From the NCBI GenBank assembly GCA_947625995.1, contig CANQQN010000125.1, forward strand, positions 1-5,565: a stretch of 5,565 nucleotides of DNA, written 5' to 3'. Under the pieces are notes generated by a model. That model had not been told where the DNA came from. It was given only the letters and a program-made list of their open reading frames with translations, and made no database searches. The position numbers and the translations under genes were made by a program. The stretch comes from an uncultured Lachnospiraceae bacterium (GTDB taxonomy: Bacteria > Bacillota > Clostridia > Lachnospirales > Lachnospiraceae). Below, piece after piece: positions 1 to 4,838 of this stretch; the first letter of the stretch is position 1; every line of letters begins with the position of its first letter.

Positions 1-275
1 CCGCAAAGGCGCTGGAGCGCTTTGGATATTATCTTGGCAAGGCCTGCGCCATCATTGCCTGCGTGATCGCGCCGGAGATCATTGTACTTGGGGGCGGAGT
101 TTCCCATGCGGGACAGATTTTGCTGGATACGGTGAAAAAGTACTTTGACCGTTTTGCGTTTTCCGCTTGCCGGGGAACGAAGTTTGCCCTTGCAGCCGCA
201 GGCAACGACGCGGGCATGTACGGTTGCGCCTATCTGATCCTGAGAAAAGATGCAGTGCCGCGCTCGGATTTGTAG
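1..275 (+). CDS. ROK-family sugar kinase (glucokinase-like), C-terminal fragment
   Basis: This is the last 90 or so residues of a ROK-family kinase, whose members phosphorylate glucose or related sugars with ATP in the cytoplasm. The reading frame is open from base 3 to the TAG at 273-275, and the gene begins before the window. Seen in the sequence: a helix reading ALERFGYYLGKACAIIACVI, followed by PEIIVLGGGVSHAG, which is the conserved glycine-rich segment near the C-terminus of ROK proteins, and then a GNDAGMYGCAYLIL-type ending. This matches the bacterial glucokinase (GlcK) subgroup well, but the N-terminal ATP site and the zinc-binding HxCxxCxC motif lie outside the window, so glucokinase versus another sugar kinase is unresolved. 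No terminator lies directly after the stop; a transcript could run into the small locus downstream and end at the hairpin at 481-525. Confidence 0.88.
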   Translation, partial: AKALERFGYYLGKACAIIACVIAPEIIVLGGGVSHAGQILLDTVKKYFDRFAFSACRGTKFALAAAGNDAGMYGCAYLILRKDAVPRSDL

Positions 276-284
276 TATTAAACC

Positions 285-313
285 TTGTCTGAATATGTCA
301 GATATGTTATAAT
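285..313 (+). promoter_or_regulatory. Promoter of the small-peptide (toxin) RNA
   Basis: TTGTCT (285-290) is a 4/6 match to the -35 box. It is followed after exactly 17 bp by a perfect TATAAT (308-313), preceded by TGT (305-307), which makes an extended -10. Transcription would start about 7 bases later, near A320, giving a 5' end that begins at or just before AGGAAGCAACCG (322-333). It lies only 10 bp after the kinase stop codon, so the peptide has its own promoter. Confidence 0.8.
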
Positions 314-351
314 CACAGCATAGGAAGCAACCGTGTTGCGGGGTGTGTTGG

Positions 352-374
352 CCTCATTCTTTCAAAGAATGGGG
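352..374 (+). promoter_or_regulatory. 5'-UTR hairpin masking the toxin Shine-Dalgarno
   Basis: Bases 352-361 (CCTCATTCTT) pair with 365-374 (AAGAATGGGG) as a 10-bp stem, including one U-G pair, closed by a 3-base loop. The 3' arm contains the first four G of the ribosome binding site GGGGGTGAT (371-379), which sits just before the ATG at 384. Folding of the leader would therefore hide the ribosome binding site. Inhibitory stem-loops of this kind are known for type I toxin mRNAs such as fst; the regulatory role here is inferred. Confidence 0.65.
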
Positions 375-383
375 GTGATGCCT

Positions 384-473
384 ATGAAAAATCATTTTGA
401 TTTTAGGGATTTGCTGACTTTCGGCATTTTCCTTTTGGCATTGCTTACATTCGTTTTTACGTTTTGTAGGTAG
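384..473 (+). CDS. Small hydrophobic peptide, putative holin-like type I toxin (29 aa)
   Basis: ATG at 384 opens a 29-codon frame ending at TAG 471-473. The peptide has a short polar N-terminus (MKNHFDFRD), then one continuous hydrophobic segment of about 18 residues (LLTFGIFLLALLTFVFTF, residues 10-27), and ends in Cys-Arg. The pattern FGxFxxALLTxV is typical of the small 'putative holin-like toxin' peptides of Firmicutes (Hol-Tox type, related in behaviour to TxpA/BsrG/Fst), which insert in the cytoplasmic membrane when over-expressed. The start is supported by GGGGGTGAT at 371-379, an 8/9 match to GGAGGTGAT at normal spacing. Its own extended -10 promoter, a leader hairpin that covers the ribosome binding site, and a facing antisense promoter all support a type I toxin-antitoxin locus. 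Toxicity is inferred from resemblance and context; the family assignment is from recall, not a search. Confidence 0.75.
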   Translation: MKNHFDFRDLLTFGIFLLALLTFVFTFCR

Positions 474-480
474 CCATACA

Positions 481-525
481 TAGCAAAAACCACCCTGAAC
501 TTGACCGAAAGGGGTGGTTTTGCTA
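481..525. terminator. Bidirectional intrinsic terminator shared by toxin mRNA and antisense RNA
   Basis: Arms 481-495 and 512-525 form a stem (TAGCAAAAACCACCC with GGGTGGTTTTGCTA, one bulged A) with a loop at 496-511. On the + strand the CCACCC/GGGTGG core is followed by TTTT (518-521); on the minus strand the same core is followed by TTTTT (489-485). It can therefore stop transcription arriving from either side: the peptide mRNA (and kinase read-through) from the left and the antisense RNA from the right. The hairpin starts 8 bp after the peptide stop codon. Confidence 0.82.
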
Positions 526-569
526 CTTCAAAACGGTCAACCACCTTGTGGGCGGTTGCTTCCTTTACG
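481..569 (-). ncRNA. Predicted antisense RNA (type I antitoxin candidate, about 90 nt)
   Basis: A minus-strand promoter at 575-603 should start an RNA near 568-570 that runs toward the peptide gene and ends at the shared hairpin at 481-525. The predicted RNA has two structures: a 5' hairpin formed by bases 558-551 and 545-538 (CAACCGCC with GGTGGTTG, one mismatch, 5-base loop) and the terminator hairpin. It contains no convincing ORF. Its overlap with the peptide mRNA is essentially the terminator, about 45 nt, so the two terminator loops are perfectly complementary. This resembles RNAII of the par locus of plasmid pAD1, a short antisense RNA that meets the toxin mRNA at a common terminator. 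Ends are predicted from promoter and hairpin positions only, and no expression evidence is available. Confidence 0.6.
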
Positions 570-574
570 TCTTT

Positions 575-603
575 AATATAGCATATCCGTTAACAGGATG
601 CAA
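575..603 (-). promoter_or_regulatory. Antisense (antitoxin) RNA promoter
   Basis: Read on the minus strand: TTGCAT (603-598), a 17-bp spacer, then TATATT (580-575; 5/6 to TATAAT) preceded by TGC (583-581), an extended -10. The start would be near 568-570. Both facing promoters of this locus share the same design, a weak -35 with an extended -10 and a 17-bp spacer; here the -10 has one mismatch, whereas the toxin -10 is perfect. Confidence 0.65.
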
Positions 604-616
604 GCTAAAATTTACA

Positions 617-640
617 TTGTCAAGGAAAAACACTTGACAA
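617..640. repeat. Inverted repeat over the ylxM -35 box
   Basis: TTGTCAAG (617-624) and CTTGACAA (633-640) are perfect 8-bp arms separated by 8 bases. The right arm contains the TTGACA -35 box of the ylxM-ffh promoter. It could be an operator for a dimeric regulator, or it may simply reflect two opposed -35-like sequences; no good -10 follows the left arm on the minus strand. Confidence 0.45.
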
Positions 641-662
641 CGCCTCATTTATTTTGTATGAT
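634..662 (+). promoter_or_regulatory. Main promoter of the ylxM-ffh-rpsP cluster
   Basis: Perfect -35 TTGACA (634-639), a 17-bp spacer, and TATGAT (657-662, 5/6). The predicted start is about A668, only about 12 bases before the ylxM ATG at 680, so the leader would be very short and would hold little more than the ribosome binding site (AAAGGTGAG, 666-674). Confidence 0.85.
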
Positions 663-679
663 GGCAAAGGTGAGTCATC

Positions 680-1024
680 ATGAACAAACTTATGGAACAG
701 GCTTTGCTCTATGATTTTTATGGCGAACTTTTGACCACCCATCAGAGAAGCGTCTATGAGGATTTTACCTTTGGCGATCTTTCTCTCGGGGAGATCGCGG
801 AGATCGCCGGTATCAGCAGGCAGGGCGTTCATGATCTGGTAAAGAGATGCCAGAAACAGTTGTCAGAATATGAATCCAAGCTGCATCTGGTAGAGAGATT
901 CATTTCTGTAAAAGACAAAGTTTCCGAGATACAGCGGTTGTTTCAGGATTATCGGAATTGCGGCGGAGAAGCGGCCGGAGAACAGATCGACAGCCTGCTG
1001 CAGGAAATTCTGGATGAATTATAG
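680..1024 (+). CDS. ylxM: YlxM-family helix-turn-helix protein, SRP-associated
   Basis: This 114-residue cytoplasmic protein has the helix-turn-helix pattern of the YlxM/p13 family: LSLGEIAEIAGISRQGVHDLVKRC at residues 35-58, preceded by LYDFYGELLTTHQRSVYEDF, which is characteristic of the family. The fold is sigma-factor region 4-like. YlxM is encoded next to ffh in many Firmicutes, and work on streptococcal homologues links it to regulation of SRP GTPase activity, although it is often annotated as a DNA-binding protein. The C-terminal half (about 60-114) is helical and acidic, ending in LLQEILDEL. ATG at 680 is supported by AAAGGTGAG at 666-674 and by a strong promoter directly upstream. 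Length agrees with the family (about 105-120 aa). The gene ends 51 bp before ffh, with no terminator between them. Confidence 0.92.
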   Translation: MNKLMEQALLYDFYGELLTTHQRSVYEDFTFGDLSLGEIAEIAGISRQGVHDLVKRCQKQLSEYESKLHLVERFISVKDKVSEIQRLFQDYRNCGGEAAGEQIDSLLQEILDEL

Positions 1025-1040
1025 AAGTTGGTTTGTATCA

Positions 1041-1054
1041 GCCGGTATTCCGGC
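1041..1054 (+). other. Small hairpin between ylxM and ffh
   Basis: GCCGG (1041-1045), loop TATT, CCGGC (1050-1054): a perfect GC-rich stem. No T-tract follows, so it is not a terminator. It sits 10 bases before the ffh ribosome binding site (GAGGAG, 1065-1070) and may act as a processing or stabilising structure in the ylxM-ffh message; that role is speculative. Confidence 0.4.
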
Positions 1055-1075
1055 CTTAAGAATTGAGGAGAATCC

Positions 1076-2419
1076 ATGGCATTTGAAAGTTTATCTGATA
1101 AACTGCAAAATGTATTCAAGAAGCTTCGCAGTAAAGGACGCCTCACGGAAGAGGACGTCAAAGCTGCGCTGAAGGAAGTAAAGATGGCCCTGTTGGAAGC
1201 AGATGTCAGCTTCCGGGTCGTAAAATTGTTTATGAGATCGGTGGAAAACCGCGCTGTGGGACAGGACGTGATGAACGGCCTGAATCCCGGCCAGATGGTG
1301 ATCAAGATTGTCAATGAAGAATTGATCTCCCTGATGGGTTCGCAAACCACGGAGATTCCCATAAAATCCAGCGGAGTTACCGTTATTATGATGGCCGGCC
1401 TGCAGGGCGCGGGTAAAACGACCACGGCAGCCAAGCTTGCCGGGAAGTTTAAGCAGAAGGGCAGAAAACCGTTGCTTGTCGCCTGCGACGTCTACCGGCC
1501 TGCAGCGATCAAGCAGCTTCAGATCAACGGGGAAAAACAGGGCGTCGAAGTGTTCGCCATGGGAGACGGACAGAAGCCTGTAAATATTGCCCGGGCCGCC
1601 TATGAGCACGCTGTTAAAAACGGATTTAATATCATGATCATCGATACGGCAGGTCGTCTGCATATTGATGAAGATATGATGTCTGAGCTTCAGGATATCA
1701 AGCAGGCTGTAGAGGTGGATCAGACCGTGCTGGTGGTGGACGCGATGACCGGTCAGGATGCGGTCAATGTTGCCGGCACTTTTAACGACAAAGCAGGCAT
1801 TGACGGTGTGATCCTCACCAAGCTGGACGGAGACACGAGAGGCGGCGCAGCCCTTTCCATCAAAGCGGTTACGGGGAAACCGATCCTCTATATCGGTATG
1901 GGAGAAAAGCTTTCGGATCTGGAGCAGTTTTATCCGGACCGCATGGCGTCCCGCATCCTCGGCATGGGAGACATGCTCACGCTGATCGAGAAGGCTCAGC
2001 AGGAGTTCGATCAGGAAAAAGCAAAGGATCTGGAGCAGAAGATCAGGAAGGCCACCTTTGGGTTTGACGATTATCTGGAACAGATGAACCAGATCAAAAA
2101 TATGGGCGGCCTGTCCAGCATTCTTCGTATGTTGCCGGGCGTCGGGTCCCAGTTAAAGGATATGGAGTCCGCGATCGACGAGAAAGCCATGGGCAAGGTA
2201 GAGGCTATGATCCTCTCCATGACACCGAAGGAACGGTCCAATCCCGATATTTTAAATCCTTCCAGAAAACGAAGGATCGCGCAGGGGGCCGGCGTTGACA
2301 TCGGAGAGGTAAACAAGCTTGTAAAGCAGTTTGAACAGGGCCGGAAGATGATGAAGCAGATGCCCGGTATGATGGGCGGTAAAATGGGGAAAAAGGGCAG
2401 ATTTAAATTGCCTTTTTGA
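1076..2419 (+). CDS. ffh: Signal recognition particle GTPase Ffh (SRP54)
   Basis: Ffh binds 4.5S/6S SRP RNA and signal sequences emerging from the ribosome, and delivers the complex to FtsY at the membrane. The 447 residues match the usual length. The domains are in order: an N helical bundle (about 1-95, with the ALLEADV motif at 38-44), a G domain (about 100-295) and an M domain (about 300-447). Visible motifs are P-loop GLQGAGKTT (108-116), DVYRPAA (138-144), DTAGR (190-194) and the guanine-specificity motif TKLDGD (248-253). The SRP-RNA-binding stretch SRKRRIAQGAGV lies at 396-407, and a methionine-rich tail (MMKQMPGMM, residues 425-433) precedes a basic C-terminus. ATG at 1076 has GAGGAG at 1065-1070, 5 bases before it. 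It is probably co-transcribed with ylxM and rpsP. No anomaly was seen. Confidence 0.98.
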   Translation: MAFESLSDKLQNVFKKLRSKGRLTEEDVKAALKEVKMALLEADVSFRVVKLFMRSVENRAVGQDVMNGLNPGQMVIKIVNEELISLMGSQTTEIPIKSSGVTVIMMAGLQGAGKTTTAAKLAGKFKQKGRKPLLVACDVYRPAAIKQLQINGEKQGVEVFAMGDGQKPVNIARAAYEHAVKNGFNIMIIDTAGRLHIDEDMMSELQDIKQAVEVDQTVLVVDAMTGQDAVNVAGTFNDKAGIDGVILTKLDGDTRGGAALSIKAVTGKPILYIGMGEKLSDLEQFYPDRMASRILGMGDMLTLIEKAQQEFDQEKAKDLEQKIRKATFGFDDYLEQMNQIKNMGGLSSILRMLPGVGSQLKDMESAIDEKAMGKVEAMILSMTPKERSNPDILNPSRKRRIAQGAGVDIGEVNKLVKQFEQGRKMMKQMPGMMGGKMGKKGRFKLPF

Positions 2420-2476
2420 TCAATAAACATACTAGAAAAGCAGATTGCTTTCAGATATACAAGGAGGTGAAACAAG

Positions 2477-2722
2477 ATGGCAGTAAAGATTCGTTTGAGA
2501 AGAATGGGACAGAAAAAGGCTCCTTATTATAGAATTGTTGTAGCTGATTCCAGATCTCCCAGAGACGGCAGATGTATTGAGGAAATCGGTACTTATGATC
2601 CCAACAAAGAGCCCAGCGAGTTCAAGATCAACGAAGAGCTTGCAAAGAAGTGGCTTTCCAACGGTGCCCAGCCTACAGAGGTAGTTGGTAAACTCTTCAA
2701 ACTTGCCGGTATCGAGAAATAA
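2477..2722 (+). CDS. rpsP: 30S ribosomal protein S16 (bS16)
   Basis: bS16 is a small basic protein that binds the 5' and central domains of 16S rRNA early in 30S assembly. The 81-residue sequence carries the family start MAVKIRLRRMGQKKAPYYRIVVADSR, the RDGR motif (residues 29-32), and the IGTYDPN segment (37-43), and is of normal length. ATG at 2477 follows AAGGAGGTGA (2461-2470), a very strong ribosome binding site that fits a highly translated ribosomal gene. The spacing from ffh is 57 bp, containing a small AAAGCA/TGCTTT hairpin (2437-2451) but no evident terminator. khpA starts 29 bp downstream. Confidence 0.98.
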   Translation: MAVKIRLRRMGQKKAPYYRIVVADSRSPRDGRCIEEIGTYDPNKEPSEFKINEELAKKWLSNGAQPTEVVGKLFKLAGIEK

Positions 2723-2751
2723 AGGTTGCCGGATAAAGCGGAGGTTTTTTG

Positions 2752-2979
2752 ATGAAAGAATTAGTAGAAGTAATCGCCAGATCGCTGGTTGATCACCCCG
2801 ATCAGGTAGTTGTTACAGAAAAGGAAAGTGCGAAAGGTCTCATCCTGCAGTTAAAGGTTGCGCAGTCCGATATGGGTAAAGTCATCGGCAAACAGGGACG
2901 CATTGCGAAAGCGATCCGTTCTGTGGTGAAAGCTGCGGCTTCCAAAGAGGATAAGAGGGTAATCGTAGATATCATGTGA
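2752..2979 (+). CDS. khpA: KH-domain RNA-binding protein KhpA (YlqC family)
   Basis: This 75-residue protein is a single type II KH domain with the RNA-binding loop GKQG at residues 46-49 (in MGKVIGKQGRIAKAIRSVVKAA), the hallmark of YlqC/KhpA proteins. In Gram-positive bacteria KhpA pairs with KhpB (Jag/EloR), binds RNA, and influences cell elongation and division. The ATG at 2752 is preferred over the in-frame TTG at 2749 because GGAGG at 2740-2744 lies 7 bases before the ATG and family members start with MK(E)L. It sits between rpsP and rimM, the usual position in Clostridia and Bacilli. A hairpin followed by TTTT begins about 10 bp after its stop codon. Confidence 0.94.
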   Translation: MKELVEVIARSLVDHPDQVVVTEKESAKGLILQLKVAQSDMGKVIGKQGRIAKAIRSVVKAAASKEDKRVIVDIM

Positions 2980-2988
2980 TCATGAAGA

Positions 2989-3023
2989 GGGGCTGTCGCG
3001 AAGGAAAATAGCGGCAGCCTTTT
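2989..3023 (+). terminator. Probable terminator or attenuator between khpA and rimM
   Basis: GGCTGTCGC (2991-2999) pairs with GCGGCAGCC (3011-3019) as a 9-bp stem with one U-G pair around an 11-base loop, followed directly by TTTT (3020-3023). The stem is GC-rich, but the U-tract is short and is broken by AAG. It may stop a part of the transcription coming from the ffh-rpsP-khpA side and lower rimM-trmD expression relative to rpsP. No clear promoter follows before rimM, so complete termination seems unlikely. Confidence 0.55.
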
Positions 3024-3054
3024 AAGATTAAAAATCGGGGAGAAGGGAGTCAGT

Positions 3055-3564
3055 ATGGAAGACTTGCTGCAAGTAGGCGTCATTACCACCACCCATGGGA
3101 TCAGAGGTCAGGTGAAGGTGTTTCCGACCACAGATGATATCAGAAGGTTTGACGACCTGAAAGAAGTGAAAATGATAGCCGGAAAGACAGAAATGGATCT
3201 GACTGTGGAAGCTGTGCAGTATTTCAAGCAGTTCGCCATTCTCAAATTTAAGGGCTTTGATCATATTAATGACATTGAAAAATATAAGGGCGCAAAGCTG
3301 TATGTGACAAGAGAGAATGCAGTTTCGCTGGAGGATAACGAATATTTTGTGGCGGATCTGATCGGCCTTTCGGTGATCTGCGAGGACGGGCAGGTGTTGG
3401 GCACCATACGGGATGTGCTGAGCACAGGCGCAAACGACGTTTATGTTGTGGCGGACGGATCCGGAAGGGAGATCCTGTTGCCTGCCATCAAGGATTGCAT
3501 TTTGTCAGTATCCTTGGAAAAGCAGGAGATGAAGGTGCATCTTCTGGACGGATTGCTGGATTAG
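3055..3564 (+). CDS. rimM: 16S rRNA processing / 30S maturation factor RimM
   Basis: RimM helps mature the 3' domain (head) of the 30S subunit and binds ribosomal protein S19. The 169-residue protein has the two expected domains. The N-terminal beta-barrel (about 1-90) includes GVITTTHGIRGQVKVFP at 8-24, the conserved family signature. The C-terminal PRC-barrel (about 95-169) includes EYFVADLIGLSV (96-107), STGANDVYVV (123-132) and LLPAIKDCIL (141-150). ATG at 3055 follows AGAAGGGAG (3041-3049) with 5-base spacing. It lies 75 bp after khpA and 55 bp before trmD, the usual partner pair. A normal-length, intact copy. Confidence 0.96.
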   Translation: MEDLLQVGVITTTHGIRGQVKVFPTTDDIRRFDDLKEVKMIAGKTEMDLTVEAVQYFKQFAILKFKGFDHINDIEKYKGAKLYVTRENAVSLEDNEYFVADLIGLSVICEDGQVLGTIRDVLSTGANDVYVVADGSGREILLPAIKDCILSVSLEKQEMKVHLLDGLLD

Positions 3565-3619
3565 AGATACGGAAAGACGGGAAAGATCCCTGCGCCGGTA
3601 TTTCAGAGAAAGGGGAAAA

Positions 3620-4342
3620 ATGAATTTTCATATTTTAACATTGTTTCCGGAGATGATCCTCAACGGACTGAATACAAGTATTCTCGGCCGCGCAGCCCAA
3701 AACGGCGTGATTTCCTTTGATGCGGTGAATATCCGCGACTATGCGGACAATAAGCATCTGCGTGTGGACGACTATACTTACGGCGGAGGCGCCGGAATGC
3801 TCATGCGGGCTCAGCCTGTTTACAGCGCTTACGAGGCGGTGAGGGAAAAAATAGGGTACAGGCCGCGGGTCGTTTATCTGACGCCGCAGGGAAAGGTGTT
3901 TGACCAGCAGACTGCCAAAGAACTGGCAAGGGAAAAGGAGCTTGTATTCTTGTGCGGTCACTACGAGGGGATCGATGAGCGCGTGCTGGAAGAGATCGTC
4001 ACCGACAACATATCCATAGGGGACTATGTACTGACAGGCGGAGAGCTTCCGGCCATGGTGATGATCGACGCCATTGCCCGCATGGTTCCGGGCGTTTTGA
4101 GCAATGAAGCTTCCGCGGAATCCGAGTCTTTCGAGGATTCCCTGTTGGAATATCCCCAATACAGCAGGCCGGAAGTCTGGCACGGCAAGGCGGTTCCGCA
4201 GGTGCTTTTGTCGGGACACCACGCCAATATTGAAAAGTGGCGGCGGGAGCAGTCCATTCTCCGAACCGCGGAAAGAAGGCCGGACCTCCTGAAAAAGGCC
4301 CGGCTGACAGATGAAGAAAAGAAGCTCAGCACATCACGATGA
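3620..4342 (+). CDS. trmD: tRNA (guanine-37-N1)-methyltransferase TrmD
   Basis: TrmD methylates G37 next to the anticodon of tRNAs reading CNN codons, using S-adenosylmethionine, which prevents +1 frameshifts; it is essential in most bacteria. The 240-residue protein shows the SPOUT trefoil-knot features: YGGGAGM (54-60), CGHYEGIDER (112-121), and SIGDYVLTGGELPAMVMIDAI (132-152), which forms the knot and cofactor pocket. The flexible linker SFEDSLLEYPQYSRPE (170-185) carries Asp173, probably equivalent to the general base Asp169 of the E. coli enzyme. The C-terminal helical domain includes LLSGHHANIEKWR (196-208). ATG at 3620 follows AAAGGGG (3609-3615). The 3' end overlaps the opposing gene by 17 bp, and no terminator lies between them. 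rplS, a frequent next gene, is absent here. Confidence 0.97.
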   Translation: MNFHILTLFPEMILNGLNTSILGRAAQNGVISFDAVNIRDYADNKHLRVDDYTYGGGAGMLMRAQPVYSAYEAVREKIGYRPRVVYLTPQGKVFDQQTAKELAREKELVFLCGHYEGIDERVLEEIVTDNISIGDYVLTGGELPAMVMIDAIARMVPGVLSNEASAESESFEDSLLEYPQYSRPEVWHGKAVPQVLLSGHHANIEKWRREQSILRTAERRPDLLKKARLTDEEKKLSTSR

Positions 4343-4823
4343 TCTTTCTCGGGGTTGTCTGAGGAGGGATACTGCGTGTGGTTGTGGTATAGTACACGAT
4401 CAGCAGGCGGTTTTCCAGACTGCAGTGAAAAGTCTGCCCGTTGTTTGTGCGGATCTCTGTCTGAGGTCCCACATTTAGTGTCAACGATTGATTGACAGCG
4501 GACAGATTATCGTCGAAATAGTCCATGACGATGGTCTCCTGCGGGTTTTGCCGGGCAATTACCAGCGCATGGTACTGGGGCGGGAATATGAGGGGCATAG
4601 GCGCGTTGCCGTCATAAAAGGCAGCGATCTGCATACCACGGCGCAGCCGGGTCTCATTGACAACATATGTTTCAGGGGTGATGATCAGGTTGACGATACC
4701 GTTATTTGTCCTGACAGCGGCGATCTGGCTGCAGCAGTTTCCAGCGTTTTCCGCAAAAGGGCGGATGCTCTGGATCAGTCCATAAATTGGCATAAATAAA
4801 ATAGTATCCATGGAATCATCCAT
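4326..4823 (-). CDS. Conserved-looking protein of unknown function (165 aa)
   Basis: I do not recognise a named family, although the sequence resembles hypothetical proteins I recall from Lachnospiraceae. The protein is soluble, with no signal peptide or membrane helix, and is rich in short beta-type stretches. Its most distinctive segment is AAFYDGNAPMPLIFPPQY (residues 67-84). The two halves look related: VNLIITPETYVV (44-55) followed by the PLIFPPQY segment resembles LTLNVGPQTEIR (114-125) followed by RSIPPQTTP (150-158), suggesting a duplicated small beta-domain. That it is real is supported by an opposite-strand promoter at 4839-4867, a long open frame, and beta-pattern composition. The start is uncertain: ATG at 4823 lacks a clear Shine-Dalgarno, and in-frame ATGs at 4811 and 4793 (Met5 and Met11) are alternatives. 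It ends inside the trmD 3' end (17-bp overlap). Any function is unknown. Confidence 0.75.
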   Translation of the reverse strand: MDDSMDTILFMPIYGLIQSIRPFAENAGNCCSQIAAVRTNNGIVNLIITPETYVVNETRLRRGMQIAAFYDGNAPMPLIFPPQYHALVIARQNPQETIVMDYFDDNLSAVNQSLTLNVGPQTEIRTNNGQTFHCSLENRLLIVYYTTTTRSIPPQTTPRKIIVMC

Positions 4824-4838
4824 TCGTTTTTATTTTTT

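Larger units (their letters stand above)
322..564. repeat. Perfect 12-bp inverted repeat bracketing the toxin locus
   Basis: AGGAAGCAACCG at 322-333 is exactly reverse-complemented at 553-564 (CGGTTGCTTCCT). The left copy is at the predicted 5' end of the peptide mRNA and the right copy is at the predicted 5' end of the antisense RNA, so both RNAs begin with the same 12 bases. A peptide mRNA that reads through the terminator could pair its 5' and 3' ends, as in the long-distance interactions known for several type I toxin mRNAs. Confidence 0.75.

Noticed and set aside
322..564. The 12-bp inverted repeats as ends of a miniature transposable element
   Set aside because: Both promoters of the locus lie outside the repeats, no flanking target-site duplication is visible, and the repeats coincide with predicted RNA 5' ends, which explains them better.
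949..1663. Long minus-strand frames opposite ylxM/ffh
   Set aside because: They lie opposite an unmistakable Ffh coding sequence, have no family resemblance, and look like complement artefacts.
2437..2451. AAAGCA/TGCTTT hairpin between ffh and rpsP as a terminator
   Set aside because: The stem is short and AT-rich and is not followed by a T-tract; rpsP has no obvious promoter of its own, so read-through is expected.
2749..2751. TTG start for khpA
   Set aside because: The ATG at 2752 directly follows, is better spaced from GGAGG (2740-2744), and fits the family N-terminus.
3635..4222. Long minus-strand frame of 195 codons opposite trmD
   Set aside because: It is the complement of a fully conserved TrmD sequence, has unusual composition and lacks a ribosome binding site.
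4488..4799. Plus-strand reading frame of 103 codons inside the unknown gene
   Set aside because: It has no convincing ribosome binding site or recognisable protein pattern, and is the complement shadow of the minus-strand gene, which has a promoter and a better beta-pattern composition.
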